The notes below the pieces were generated by a model. The model searched no databases, was not told where the DNA came from, and worked only from the letters and a program-made list of their open reading frames with translations. This document shows, one piece after another, positions 16,518 to 25,027 of a stretch of DNA of 64,000 nt (position 1 is its first letter; every line of letters starts with the position of its first letter). The stretch is from Streptomyces hoynatensis (GTDB taxonomy: Bacteria > Actinomycetota > Actinomycetes > Streptomycetales > Streptomycetaceae). A program made the translations under genes and the position numbers. Location: assembly GCF_003626535.1 (NCBI RefSeq), contig NZ_RBAL01000016.1:62001-126000 (forward strand). Direction: 5' to 3'.

Positions 16518-17594
16518 TTGTCCCAGCCGTCCGCACCGTCCGAGCCGCCGCGGTCGCCCGAGGCCGCCGCCCCCGCCGGCCTCGGCGCCTTCATCGCCGG
16601 CCTGCCCAAGGCGGAGCTGCACGTCCACCACGTCGGCTCGGCCTCGCCGCGCATCGTGGCCGAGTTGGCCGCCCGGCACCCCGACTCGCCCGTGCCCAAG
16701 GACCCCGCGGAGCTCGAACGGTACTTCACCTTCCGGGACTTCGCGCACTTCATCGAGGTCTACCTCTCGGTCGTCGACCTCATCAGGGACGCCGAGGACA
16801 TCCGGCTGCTCACCTACGAGGTCGCCCGGGACATGGCCCGGCAGAACATCCGCTACGCCGAACTCACCGTCACCCCCCACTCCTCCGTGGCCCGCGGCAT
16901 CCCCGACCTCGCCTTCATGGAGGCCATCGAGGACGCCAGGAAGGCGGCGGAGCGCGAGCTCGGCGTCGTCCTGCGCTGGTGCTTCGACACCCCGAGCGAG
17001 CTCGGGCTCCCGGCCGCCGCCGAGACCGTCCGGATGGCCTGCGAGCTGCGCCCGGAGGGGCTGGTCTCCTTCGGCCTCGGCGGCCCCGAGATCGGCTGGC
17101 CCAGGCCGCCGTTCAAGCCGTACTTCGACCGCGCCATCGCCGCCGGGCTGCACAGCGTCCCGCACGCCGGGGAGACCACCGGCCCGCAGACGGTGTGGGA
17201 CGCGCTGACCGAGCTGCGCGCCGAGCGCATCGGGCATGGCACGAGCGCCGCCAGGGACCCGCGGCTGCTCGCCCACCTCGCCGAGCACGGCATTCCGCTC
17301 GAGGTCTGCCCGACCTCGAACGTGGCGACCAGGGCCGTGCCCTCCCTGGCGGAACACCCGCTGCCGCAGCTGGTGGCGGCGGGCGTGACGGTCACCGTCA
17401 ACTCCGACGACCCGCCCATGTTCGGCACCGACCTGAACACCGAGTACGCCCATGCCGCCCGGCTGCTCGGCCTGGACGCGGCGGGGGTCGCCGAGCTCGC
17501 GAAGAACGCGGTGCGGGTCTCCTTCCTCGACGCCGCGGGCAAGGCCAGGCTGACCGCCGAGATCGACGGGTACCTGGCGGCGTGGCCCGGGTGA
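16518..17594 (+). CDS. Adenosine deaminase
   Basis: Zinc hydrolase of the adenosine deaminase family, 358 residues, converting adenosine or deoxyadenosine to the inosine form. Metal and catalytic residues are visible: HVH at 35-37, HAGETTGP (His and Glu), RIGHGTSA, and NSDDPPMF with the tandem Asp. The TTG at 16518 is taken as the start because GGGAGG stands just upstream and no in-frame ATG/GTG gives a better fit. The next gene overlaps the stop codon, so the two are translationally coupled. Streptomycetes carry several paralogues; some act on other substrates such as adenine, so exact specificity is open. Confidence 0.88.
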   Translation: MSQPSAPSEPPRSPEAAAPAGLGAFIAGLPKAELHVHHVGSASPRIVAELAARHPDSPVPKDPAELERYFTFRDFAHFIEVYLSVVDLIRDAEDIRLLTYEVARDMARQNIRYAELTVTPHSSVARGIPDLAFMEAIEDARKAAERELGVVLRWCFDTPSELGLPAAAETVRMACELRPEGLVSFGLGGPEIGWPRPPFKPYFDRAIAAGLHSVPHAGETTGPQTVWDALTELRAERIGHGTSAARDPRLLAHLAEHGIPLEVCPTSNVATRAVPSLAEHPLPQLVAAGVTVTVNSDDPPMFGTDLNTEYAHAARLLGLDAAGVAELAKNAVRVSFLDAAGKARLTAEIDGYLAAWPG

Positions 17595-18268
17595 GCGCGG
17601 TCGCCCACCGCGGCGACCCCTACCGGGCCAGGGAGAACACCCTGGCCTCCTTCGCCTCCGCGGTCGCCGCGGGCGCCGACGCCGTCGAGCTGGACGTGCG
17701 CACCACCGCGGACGGGGTGCCGGTAGTCCTGCACGACCCCACGCTGAAGCGGCTGTGGGGGCAGGACGTGCCGGTGGCGGAGCTGACCGCGGCCGAGCTG
17801 GCCGACCGCACCGGCGGCGGCGTGCCGACGCTGTGCGCGGCGCTCGACGTGACGGCGCCGGTGCGCACGCTGATCGACCTGCCGGAGCGCTCGGCCGCGA
17901 TCGCGCGGGCGGCCCTGGACGCGGTCCGGGAGGCGGGCGCGGCCGGGCGGGTCTACTACTGCGGCGATCCGGCGGCGCTGCGCACGGTGCGGGAGGCGGA
18001 GCCCGAGGCGGAGATCTGCCTGACCTGGAAGCGCGCCTCGTGGCCGCGCGAGCCGCTGCTCGCCGCGCTGCGCCCGCGCTGGCTCAACTACCGTTTCGGC
18101 CTGATCACCCCGGAGACGATCGAGCGCGCCCACGCCAGGGGCTGCCTGGTCTCGGCCTGGACCGCCGACAGCCGCCGCACCATGCGGCGGCTGCTCGCGC
18201 TCGGCGTCGAGTCGATCACGACCAACAGGATCGGCGCCCTGCGGGCCGAGCTCGCCGCCCGCCGCTGA
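17591..18268 (+). CDS. Glycerophosphodiester phosphodiesterase-like protein
   Basis: GDPD-family TIM-barrel protein of 225 residues. The first catalytic motif AHRGDPYRARENTLASF and the following VELDVRTTADGVPVVLHDP give the conserved His, Arg, Glu, Asp and second His expected for metal-dependent hydrolysis of glycerophosphodiesters. It is on the short side for the family. The GTG at 17591 overlaps the adenosine deaminase stop (GTGA); another in-frame GTG at 17582 is possible. No signal peptide, so intracellular. Coupling to adenosine deaminase suggests a shared salvage role but does not prove one. Confidence 0.85.
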   Translation: MSAVAHRGDPYRARENTLASFASAVAAGADAVELDVRTTADGVPVVLHDPTLKRLWGQDVPVAELTAAELADRTGGGVPTLCAALDVTAPVRTLIDLPERSAAIARAALDAVREAGAAGRVYYCGDPAALRTVREAEPEAEICLTWKRASWPREPLLAALRPRWLNYRFGLITPETIERAHARGCLVSAWTADSRRTMRRLLALGVESITTNRIGALRAELAARR

Positions 18269-18328
18269 GCGCGGGCCCCCGGCCGGCCGCCGCCACGGCG
18301 GCGGCCGGGAGGCGCAGCGGCGGGCCGG

Positions 18329-19762
18329 TCAGAGGGCCGTCATCACGTGCTTGACGCGGGTGTAGTCCTCCAGGCCGTAGGAGGACAGGTCCTTGCCGTA
18401 GCCCGACTTCTTGAAGCCGCCGTGCGGCATCTCGCCCACCAGCGGGATGTGCGTGTTGATCCACACGCAGCCGAACTCCAGGTCCCGCGACATCCGCATG
18501 GCCCGGGCGTGGTCCCTGGTCCACACCGAGGAGGCGAGGCCGTACTCCACATCGTTGGCGAGGGCCACCGCCTGCGCCTCGTCGGCGAACTTCTGCACCG
18601 TGACGACGGGCCCGAACACCTCCTCCTGGATGATCTCGTCCTCCTGACGGCAGCCGGTCACCACCGTGGGCGCGTAGAACCAGCCCCGCTCCCCCACCCG
18701 GTGGCCCCCGGTGACGACCTTGGCGTGCGGGGGCAGGCGGTCGATGTAGCCGGAGACCTTGGCCAGGTGGGCGGCGTTGTTGAGCGGGCCGTAGAAGCAC
18801 TCGGGGTCGGCGGGGTCGCCCGTCTTCACCTCGGCCGCCGCCTTCGCGAGGGCGGCCGTGAACTCCTCGTGCACCGACTCGTGCACCAGCACCCGGGTGG
18901 CCGCGGTGCAGTCCTGGCCGGCGTTGAAGAAGCCGGCGTCCCTGATCCCGGCGACCGCGGCGTCGAGGTCGGCGTCCTCGAAGACGACGCAGGGCGCCTT
19001 GCCGCCGAGCTCCAGGTGCACCCGCTTGAGGTCCCTGGCGGCGCTGGCCGCCACCTCCGTGCCGGCCCGCACCGAGCCGGTGATCGAGGCCATCGCCGGG
19101 GTCGGGTGCTCCACCATCAGCCGGCCGGTGTCCCGGTCGCCGCACACCACGTTGAACACGCCGGCCGGCAGGATCTCGCCCAGCAGGCCCGCCACGAAGA
19201 CCGCCGAGGCCGGGGTGGTGTCCGAGGGCTTGAGCACCACCGTGTTCCCCGCGGCCAGGGCGGGGGCGAACTTCCAGACGGCCATCATCACCGGGTAGTT
19301 CCACGGCACGACCTGGGCGCAGACCCCGACCGGCTCGCGCCGGACGAAGGAGGTCATCCCCGCCATGTACTCGCCGGCCGACTTGCCTTCGAGCATGCGG
19401 GCGGCCCCGGCGAAGAACCGGATCTGCTCCAGCATCATCGGCAGCTCCTCCTGCCGGGTCAGCTCCAGCGGCTTGCCGGTGTTCTCGCACTCCACGGCGA
19501 GGAGTTCGTCGGCGTGCCGCTCGAAGGCGTCGGCGATCCGCAGCAGCGCCAGCTGCCTGGCCGCGGGGGTGGTCGCGCGCCACTCGGGGAAGGCGGCGGC
19601 GGCCGCGGCCATGGCGGCGTCCACGTCCGCCGCGCCGGACAGCGGGGCGGTGGCGTAGCCCACGCCCGTGGCCGGGTCGACCACCTCGGTGGTCCGCCCG
19701 TCGGCGGCGTCGCGGAACTCTCCGTTGATGTAGTTGCGCAAACGGCGCGGCTCGGCGGTCAC
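18329..19762 (-). CDS. Gamma-aminobutyraldehyde dehydrogenase-like enzyme
   Basis: Aldehyde dehydrogenase of 477 residues, close to the aminobutyraldehyde/betaine aldehyde group used in putrescine and polyamine breakdown. Landmarks are VPWNYPVMMAVWK, Glu251 in HLELGGKAP, Cys285 in NAGQDCTAATR, and the C-terminal MPHGGFKKSGYGKD loop. The ATG at 19762 starts MTAEPRRLRNYINGEF, as in homologues. It would supply GABA to the GabT encoded at 13560-14918. Unlike the polyamine loci I know, no putrescine ABC transporter is adjacent. Confidence 0.9.
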   Translation of the reverse strand: MTAEPRRLRNYINGEFRDAADGRTTEVVDPATGVGYATAPLSGAADVDAAMAAAAAAFPEWRATTPAARQLALLRIADAFERHADELLAVECENTGKPLELTRQEELPMMLEQIRFFAGAARMLEGKSAGEYMAGMTSFVRREPVGVCAQVVPWNYPVMMAVWKFAPALAAGNTVVLKPSDTTPASAVFVAGLLGEILPAGVFNVVCGDRDTGRLMVEHPTPAMASITGSVRAGTEVAASAARDLKRVHLELGGKAPCVVFEDADLDAAVAGIRDAGFFNAGQDCTAATRVLVHESVHEEFTAALAKAAAEVKTGDPADPECFYGPLNNAAHLAKVSGYIDRLPPHAKVVTGGHRVGERGWFYAPTVVTGCRQEDEIIQEEVFGPVVTVQKFADEAQAVALANDVEYGLASSVWTRDHARAMRMSRDLEFGCVWINTHIPLVGEMPHGGFKKSGYGKDLSSYGLEDYTRVKHVMTAL

Positions 19763-20127
19763 GGCACCCTCCTGCGTTCTGATCGGCTTGCTGCTCGCCT
19801 GCCCGTCAGGCCCCGGGTCCCCGGGTCCGGCCCCTCACCCTATGCCCGGTGCCCCTCTCCCCGACACCGCCGAACGCGACAGATCCACCATCAACGGCGG
19901 GCTCATCCCGTAAAAACGACGCCCATTGTGCGTTGATGAACGATATTTTCCCGAACTCGCGCCAGGCCGTGCACCGTCCGGAGGATTCTTCGGACTACTC
20001 CGCCGAGTCGCCCGCCCGGGGTCAGCGCCCCTGTGTCAGCGTGCAGGGGTGCCTGTGACGGATTCCCCGACCGCTCGTTCACCCGGTCGGGGGAGTTGAG
20101 GCGATACGAGCGGAGGCGCCGAAGACC
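19763..20127. other. 365-bp intergenic region with structured leader before the ABC pair
   Basis: Between divergent genes. It contains an AT-richer patch (19912-19955), unusual for this DNA, and then two hairpins in the probable leader of the plus-strand ABC operon: 20025-20033/20044-20052 (9 bp, one G-U) and 20065-20073/20084-20092 (9 bp perfect). A 40-codon ORF (19936-20058) runs across the first hairpin; it has no visible ribosome site and is not called as a gene. Confidence 0.5.
20065..20092 (+). promoter_or_regulatory. Leader hairpin upstream of the ABC ATPase gene
   Basis: CCCCGACCG pairs perfectly with CGGTCGGGG around a 10-nt loop, 35 bp before the ATG at 20128. It could act in attenuation or as mRNA 5' structure; there is no direct evidence for either. 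Confidence 0.4.
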
Positions 20128-20835
20128 ATGGCCCCACCCGACAACGACGTACTCTGGGCGCGCGGCCTGCACCACGCGTACCACGGCTCACCCGCGCTGC
20201 TCGGCGTCTCCCTTGGCGTCCGGCAGGGCGAGATCCTCGCGGTCACCGGAGCGCGCGGCAGCGGCAAGACCACGCTGCTCGGCTGCCTGTCCGGGCTGCT
20301 GCTCCCGGACGACGGCGAGGTCTGGTTCAACAGCGTGCCCGTCCACACCCTCTCCCCCACCGCGCGGGAGCGGCTGCGCCGCGACCGCTTCGGCTGGGTC
20401 GGGGACCGCCCGCAGCTCGTCGAGGAGCTGACCGCCTGGGAGAACGCCGCCCTGCCCCTGCTGCTGGCCGGGACCGGGCACCGCAAGGCCAAGCGGGCCG
20501 CCATGGAGTGGCTGGAGCGGCTGGACGTCGGCGGCTGCGCCCACAAGCGCCCCTGGGACCTGCTGCAGTCCCAGCGCCAGCGCATCGCGCTGGCCAGGGC
20601 CCTGGTCCACGAGCCCGACGTGCTGTTCGCCGACGAGCCGACCGCCCCGCTGCACCAGGCCGACCGGGCCCAGGTGCTGCGCACCCTGACCACGGCCGGC
20701 CGCTCCCACGGCATCACCGTCGTGCTCGCCACCCACGACCCCGAGGTGGCCACCCTCGCCGACCGCACCCTCACCATCGTCGACGGCCGCCCCCAGGGCG
20801 CGCCCACCGAAGCGGCATGCTCGCTCTCCGCCTAG
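20128..20835 (+). CDS. ABC transporter ATP-binding protein with degenerate signature motif
   Basis: ATPase subunit of 235 residues resembling the MacB/LolD exporter group. Walker A is GARGSGKTT (41-49), Walker B is VLFADE (165-170) and the switch His is His203 in ATHD. The ABC signature, normally LSGGQ, reads LLQSQ (145-149), and the usual D-loop ALD is replaced by PLHQAD. The normal Gln of the Q-loop may be Gln96. The membrane partner starts 19 bases before this gene ends. Substrate unknown. Signature loss may mean altered ATP coupling; family assignment is secure, activity is not. Confidence 0.85.
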   Translation: MAPPDNDVLWARGLHHAYHGSPALLGVSLGVRQGEILAVTGARGSGKTTLLGCLSGLLLPDDGEVWFNSVPVHTLSPTARERLRRDRFGWVGDRPQLVEELTAWENAALPLLLAGTGHRKAKRAAMEWLERLDVGGCAHKRPWDLLQSQRQRIALARALVHEPDVLFADEPTAPLHQADRAQVLRTLTTAGRSHGITVVLATHDPEVATLADRTLTIVDGRPQGAPTEAACSLSA

Positions 20836-22022
20836 CCCGGGGCTCCCACCCCGCGGTGCTGTGCCGCCGGCTGCTGCTGGCCTGCGCCGCGGGCGGAGTC
20901 GGCTTCCTGCTCCTGAGCGCGCTCGCCTACGCGGTCGGCCACCCCGGGGGAGGGCGGCCCGCGGTGCTGCGGCTGGCCTGGTGCGCGGTGCCCCTGGCCG
21001 CCACCCTGCACCTCGCCGTCGTGGTCGCCAGGTCGGAGCCCGCCGCCGGCTCGCGCCGCGGCCTCGCCGTGGTGGGCGTGGGGCCGGCCAGGCTTCCGGC
21101 CCTCGCCGCCGTCTCCACCGCCTCCGCCGCCCTCCTCGGCAGCCTCCTCGCCCTGCTGGCCTTCCTGCTGCTGCGCGGGGACCTCGCCGGCCTGCCACTG
21201 CACGGCGCGGCGGCGGGCGTGCTCCCCGAGAGCGAGCCGCTGCCGGCCGGCGCCGTACTCACCCTGCTCTCGGTCGCCCCGGCCGGCGCCGCGGCCGCCG
21301 GCGCCCTGGCGCTGCGCCCCGGGCGCACCCACCGCCGCAGGCCGCCGGCCGCCCCGCCCGGCGGCGCCGACGTGGCCGCCGTCACCCGCGCCGAGCCGGA
21401 TCTGCCGGTGCCCAACGGCCTCCCCTGGGGCACGGCCCTGACCGGCAGCGGCATCGCGCTGAGCGGATACGCCGGCATGGACACCGCGATCGAGCCCGAC
21501 GGCTGGCTCCCGCTCACCGGCACCCTGGGCGGCGCGACCCCCGGCGTGGTCGGCGGCTGGCTGCTCATGGTCGCCGGGCTGGTGCTCGCCGCCCCGGGCG
21601 TCGTCCACCTGTGCGGCCTGCTGCTTGCCACCGGACGGCCCGGCGTGCTGCGGCTGCTGGCCGGGCGGGTCCTCCAGGAGGAGGCACACCGGGTGGGCCG
21701 CCCGATGGGGGCGCTGTGCGCGGCCTCGGCCGCGGTGCTCGTGCTGGCCGACCTCGACGGGCTCGGCCAGTTCGGCCCGCTGGGCAACCTGGGTCTCGGC
21801 ATCGTCCTGGTCTGCGCCCTGGCGGCGGTGGCCACCGCCGCCGACGAGGCCAGATCGGCCCGCCGGCCGGCCACCGCCCTGCTGCTGCGGCTCGGCGCCT
21901 CCCGCGGCCTGCTGCGCGGCGCGGCCCTGGCCAGGATCGCCACCCTGCTCGCCGCCTTCGTCCCGCTGACCTGGCTGGTCGCCCAGCTGATGGCGCTGCC
22001 GACCGGCTCCGGCCTCGCCTGA
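20817..22022 (+). CDS. ABC transporter membrane protein (FtsX/MacB-like)
   Basis: Hydrophobic protein of 401 residues with about eight membrane segments (for example GFLLLSALAYAVG, LLALLAFLLL, WLLMVAGLVLA, IATLLAAFVPLTWLV). It overlaps the upstream ATPase gene by 19 bp, which indicates coupling and a shared complex. The layout recalls half of a duplicated FtsX-type permease. A long extracytoplasmic loop (about 205-245) contains DTAIEPDGWLPLTG. No known substrate can be assigned. A convergent thiamine-transport operon follows. Confidence 0.75.
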   Translation: MLALRLARGSHPAVLCRRLLLACAAGGVGFLLLSALAYAVGHPGGGRPAVLRLAWCAVPLAATLHLAVVVARSEPAAGSRRGLAVVGVGPARLPALAAVSTASAALLGSLLALLAFLLLRGDLAGLPLHGAAAGVLPESEPLPAGAVLTLLSVAPAGAAAAGALALRPGRTHRRRPPAAPPGGADVAAVTRAEPDLPVPNGLPWGTALTGSGIALSGYAGMDTAIEPDGWLPLTGTLGGATPGVVGGWLLMVAGLVLAAPGVVHLCGLLLATGRPGVLRLLAGRVLQEEAHRVGRPMGALCAASAAVLVLADLDGLGQFGPLGNLGLGIVLVCALAAVATAADEARSARRPATALLLRLGASRGLLRGAALARIATLLAAFVPLTWLVAQLMALPTGSGLA

Positions 22023-22094
22023 GCCGGCGCGCCGCGCCCGCGGCCCGGCCGCTCGCCGGTGCGGCAACGCCGGGCGCCGCTCACCCCGCGCCGC

Positions 22095-23366
22095 TCACCC
22101 CGCGGCCTGCCGCCCGGCGCCCCCGGAGGCGCGCCCCGCCCCCGGCCCGGGGATCTTCCCGGTGCCCTCGGCGTTTCCCACGGTTTCGGCGCCCCCGAAG
22201 TCCGCCGGGCCCGCGGCGGGTTCGGGGCTTCCGGGACTCCCCGCGCGCCCCGTGGCTGCGGGCCGCGCCGGGTGGGCCGCGATCCGCGCCGGGCCGGCGT
22301 CCTGCGCTCCCGGCAGCAGCACCACCTCGGCCGGGTCGAAGGACACCCGTACCCGCCGGCCCTCGGCCGGCGCCGCCTCGGCCGGGCAGGCGGCCTCAAG
22401 AGCCGGCCCGGACTCCGGCGCGAGCAGGAGCAGCACGTGGTCGCCGCGGAAGGTGCGGGCCCGCACGGTCGCCCACAGCCCCTCGCCTCCCGCGCCCTCG
22501 CCTCCGCCGTCCTCGCCGTCCCCGGCCCCGGCCGTCCGCACCCCTGAGGGCCGCACGAGCAGCAGGCGGCGGCCGGCCGCCTCGCCGCCGGGAAGGGGCA
22601 CCGGCCCCCAGGGGGTGTCCGCCACCCCCTCGGCCACCGTCGCCCAGGCCACGTTCCTGAAGCCGAGGAACCCGGCGACGAACTCGTCCGCGGGCCGCCG
22701 CCACACCTCCAGGGGGCTGCCGGCCTGGGCGATCCGCCCCTCCCGCATCACCACCATCCGGTCCGCGAGCGCGAAGGCCTCCCCCTGGTCGTGGGTGACG
22801 GCCAGGACCGTGGTGCCCAGGGACCGGAACAGCTGCCGCAGCTCGACCAGCAGCCGCTCGCGCAGGCCGCGGTCCAGCTGCCCGAAGGGCTCGTCCAGCA
22901 TCAGCAGCCGCGGCCGCGGCGCCAGCGCGCGGGCCAGGGCCACCCGCTGCTGCTCGCCGCCGGAGAGCGAGCCGACCGGCCGCCGCTGTGCCCCGGGCAG
23001 GCCCACCAGGTCGAGGAGTTCGGCGACGCGGCGCTCCGCCTCCCGGCGCGGCACGCCCCGCACCCGCAGGCCGAAGGCGATGTTGCCGCCCACGTCGCGC
23101 TGTGGGAAGAGCTGGTGGTCCTGGAACATCAGGCCGACCCCCCGCCGGTGCGCCGGCACCCCTGCCTGGTCGCGCCCGGCGAGCCGGACGGCGCCGCCGG
23201 CCACCGGGGTCAGCCCGGCCACGGCCCGCAGCAGCGTCGACTTGCCGCTGCCGCTCGGGCCGAGGACGCAGACGATCTCGCGTTCCGCCACGCTCAGGTC
23301 CACCGAGTCCAGCGCGGTCCTCTGGCCGTATCTGACGGTGGTTCCCGCGAGTTCGAGCAGGGCCAT
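22095..23366 (-). CDS. thiQ: Thiamine ABC transporter ATP-binding protein
   Basis: ATPase subunit of 423 residues of the PotA/FbpC/ThiQ class. Walker A is GPSGSGKST, the signature is LSGGEQQRVALARAL, Walker B is LLMLDEPFGQLD and the switch is AVTHDQGEA. It is longer than a minimal ThiQ: a C-terminal regulatory-type domain from about 245 is followed by a low-complexity Pro/Gly/Ala tail (about 370-423). It is the third gene of a minus-strand operon, 10 bp after the permease, and the operon begins with a TPP riboswitch. Thiamine (or thiamine phosphate) is therefore the likely substrate, although homologues are often labelled iron transporters. Confidence 0.85.
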   Translation of the reverse strand: MALLELAGTTVRYGQRTALDSVDLSVAEREIVCVLGPSGSGKSTLLRAVAGLTPVAGGAVRLAGRDQAGVPAHRRGVGLMFQDHQLFPQRDVGGNIAFGLRVRGVPRREAERRVAELLDLVGLPGAQRRPVGSLSGGEQQRVALARALAPRPRLLMLDEPFGQLDRGLRERLLVELRQLFRSLGTTVLAVTHDQGEAFALADRMVVMREGRIAQAGSPLEVWRRPADEFVAGFLGFRNVAWATVAEGVADTPWGPVPLPGGEAAGRRLLLVRPSGVRTAGAGDGEDGGGEGAGGEGLWATVRARTFRGDHVLLLLAPESGPALEAACPAEAAPAEGRRVRVSFDPAEVVLLPGAQDAGPARIAAHPARPAATGRAGSPGSPEPAAGPADFGGAETVGNAEGTGKIPGPGAGRASGGAGRQAAG

Positions 23367-23376
23367 GACGATCTCC

Positions 23377-25017
23377 TCAGACGATCTCGGCGCGGCCGGG
23401 GCGGAGGCGTTCGAGCAGCAGCAGGCTCAGCGCGCAGACGAGCATCAGGACGGTGCTCAGGGCCATCGCCTGCCCGTAGTTGAGCTCGCCCGGCCTGCCC
23501 AGCAGCCGGGCCACGGCCACCGGCAGGGTCGGGGCGTCCGCCCTGGCGATGAACACCGTGGCCCCGAACTCCCCGAGGGAAACGGCGAAGGCGAAGCCGG
23601 CCGCGACCAGCAGGGCCCGCCGCACCAGCGGCAGGTCCACCTCGCGCCAGGCCCGCAGCGGAGAGGCGCCCAGGACCGCCGCCGCCTCCCGCAGCCGCTC
23701 GTCCACCGCACGCAGCACCGGCAGCATGACGCGCACCACGAAGGGCGCCCCGACCAGCGCCTGGGCCAGCGGCACCAGCAGCCAGGAGGAACGCAGGTCG
23801 AGCGGCGGCTCGTCGAGCGCGATCAGGAAGCCGAAGCCCACCGTGACGGCCGAGGTGCCGAGCGGCAGCATCAGCAGCGCGTCGAAACCCCGGGCCAGCC
23901 GGCCCGCCCGCCGGGTCAGGGCCACCGCGGCCAGGCCGCCGACGGCCAGGGCGACGGCGGTGGCCACGGCCGCGTAGCGCAGCGAGTTGCCCACCGCCTC
24001 CCAGGCCGGCACCACGAAGGTGCCGCCGTCCGCCGAGGCGAGCGCCCGGTAGTTGGCCAGGCCGAGGCCGTCGGGGCCGGTGAGCGAGCGCTCCACCAGC
24101 ACGCCCAGGGGCAGCGCCAGCAGCAGCGCGATCACCGCGAGCACCCAGCCGAGCAGCGCCCACTCCCCGGCGCCGCGCGGCCGGTGCGCCGTGTGCGCCG
24201 GGTCGACGAGCGCGAGGCTGCTCTCCTGGCGCCGCACCAGCCAGCCGTGCGCCCCGAGCAGCAGGGCCACGGCGGCGAGCTGGATCAGGGAGAGCACGGC
24301 CGCGGTCGGCAGGTCGAGCAGCTGCGCGGTCTGCCGGTATATCTCGACCTCGAGCGTCGCGTACCTGATGCCGCCCAGGATCTGCACGGCGCCGAAGGAG
24401 GTGAACGCGAAGAGGAAGACCATCAGCGCCGCCGCGGCGAGCGCGGGGGCCAGCGCGGGCAGCGTGACCCGCCGCCAGGCCGCGAAGGGGCCCGCGCCCA
24501 GCACCCGGGCGGCCTCCTCCTGGCGCGGGTCGAGCTGCGCCCAGAGCCCGCCCACGGTCCTGACCACGACGGCGAAGTTGAAGAAGGCGTGGGCGAGCAG
24601 GATCGCCCACACGCTGTCGTCCAGCCGCACCCCCCACAGCTCGTCGAGCACCCCGCCGCGCCCCAGCAGGGCGAGGAAGGCGGCGCCCGCCACCACGGTC
24701 GGCAGCACGAAGGGGACGGTGACCAGGGCGTGCAGCAGCCGGCGTCCGGGGAAGTCGAGCCGGGCGAAGGCGTAGGCGGCGGGCAGGGCCAGGACCAGGG
24801 TCAGCGCGGTCGAGGCGGCGGCCTGCCAGACGGTGAACCAGAGCACCCCGGCCAGGTCGGGGTCGCGCAGCACCTCCGCGGCGCGCCCGAACTGCCAGGC
24901 GCCCCCCTCGCGCAGCCCGCGCCCGACGATGGCGGTCACCGGGTAGCCGAAGAAGATCCCGAAGAACGCCAGGGGCGGGGCGAGCAGCGCGAGCCTGACC
25001 GCCGCGGCGCGGCTCAT
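23377..25017 (-). CDS. thiP: Thiamine ABC transporter permease
   Basis: Fused two-domain permease of 546 residues with about twelve membrane segments. Each half carries an EAA loop that docks the ATPase: EEAARVLGAGPFAAWRRVTLP-type in the first half and REAAAVLGASPLRAWREVDLP-type in the second. This duplicated architecture is shared by ThiP and FbpB. The binding-protein gene precedes it by 10 bp and the ATPase gene follows by 10 bp. The TPP riboswitch upstream of the operon decides for thiamine over iron. Confidence 0.88.
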   Translation of the reverse strand: MSRAAAVRLALLAPPLAFFGIFFGYPVTAIVGRGLREGGAWQFGRAAEVLRDPDLAGVLWFTVWQAAASTALTLVLALPAAYAFARLDFPGRRLLHALVTVPFVLPTVVAGAAFLALLGRGGVLDELWGVRLDDSVWAILLAHAFFNFAVVVRTVGGLWAQLDPRQEEAARVLGAGPFAAWRRVTLPALAPALAAAALMVFLFAFTSFGAVQILGGIRYATLEVEIYRQTAQLLDLPTAAVLSLIQLAAVALLLGAHGWLVRRQESSLALVDPAHTAHRPRGAGEWALLGWVLAVIALLLALPLGVLVERSLTGPDGLGLANYRALASADGGTFVVPAWEAVGNSLRYAAVATAVALAVGGLAAVALTRRAGRLARGFDALLMLPLGTSAVTVGFGFLIALDEPPLDLRSSWLLVPLAQALVGAPFVVRVMLPVLRAVDERLREAAAVLGASPLRAWREVDLPLVRRALLVAAGFAFAVSLGEFGATVFIARADAPTLPVAVARLLGRPGELNYGQAMALSTVLMLVCALSLLLLERLRPGRAEIV

Positions 25018-25027
25018 CCGGCGCTCC

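Noticed and set aside
19936..20058. A 40-codon gene in the ABC leader
   Set aside because: No ribosome site and no recognisable similarity; kept only as a leader-ORF possibility.
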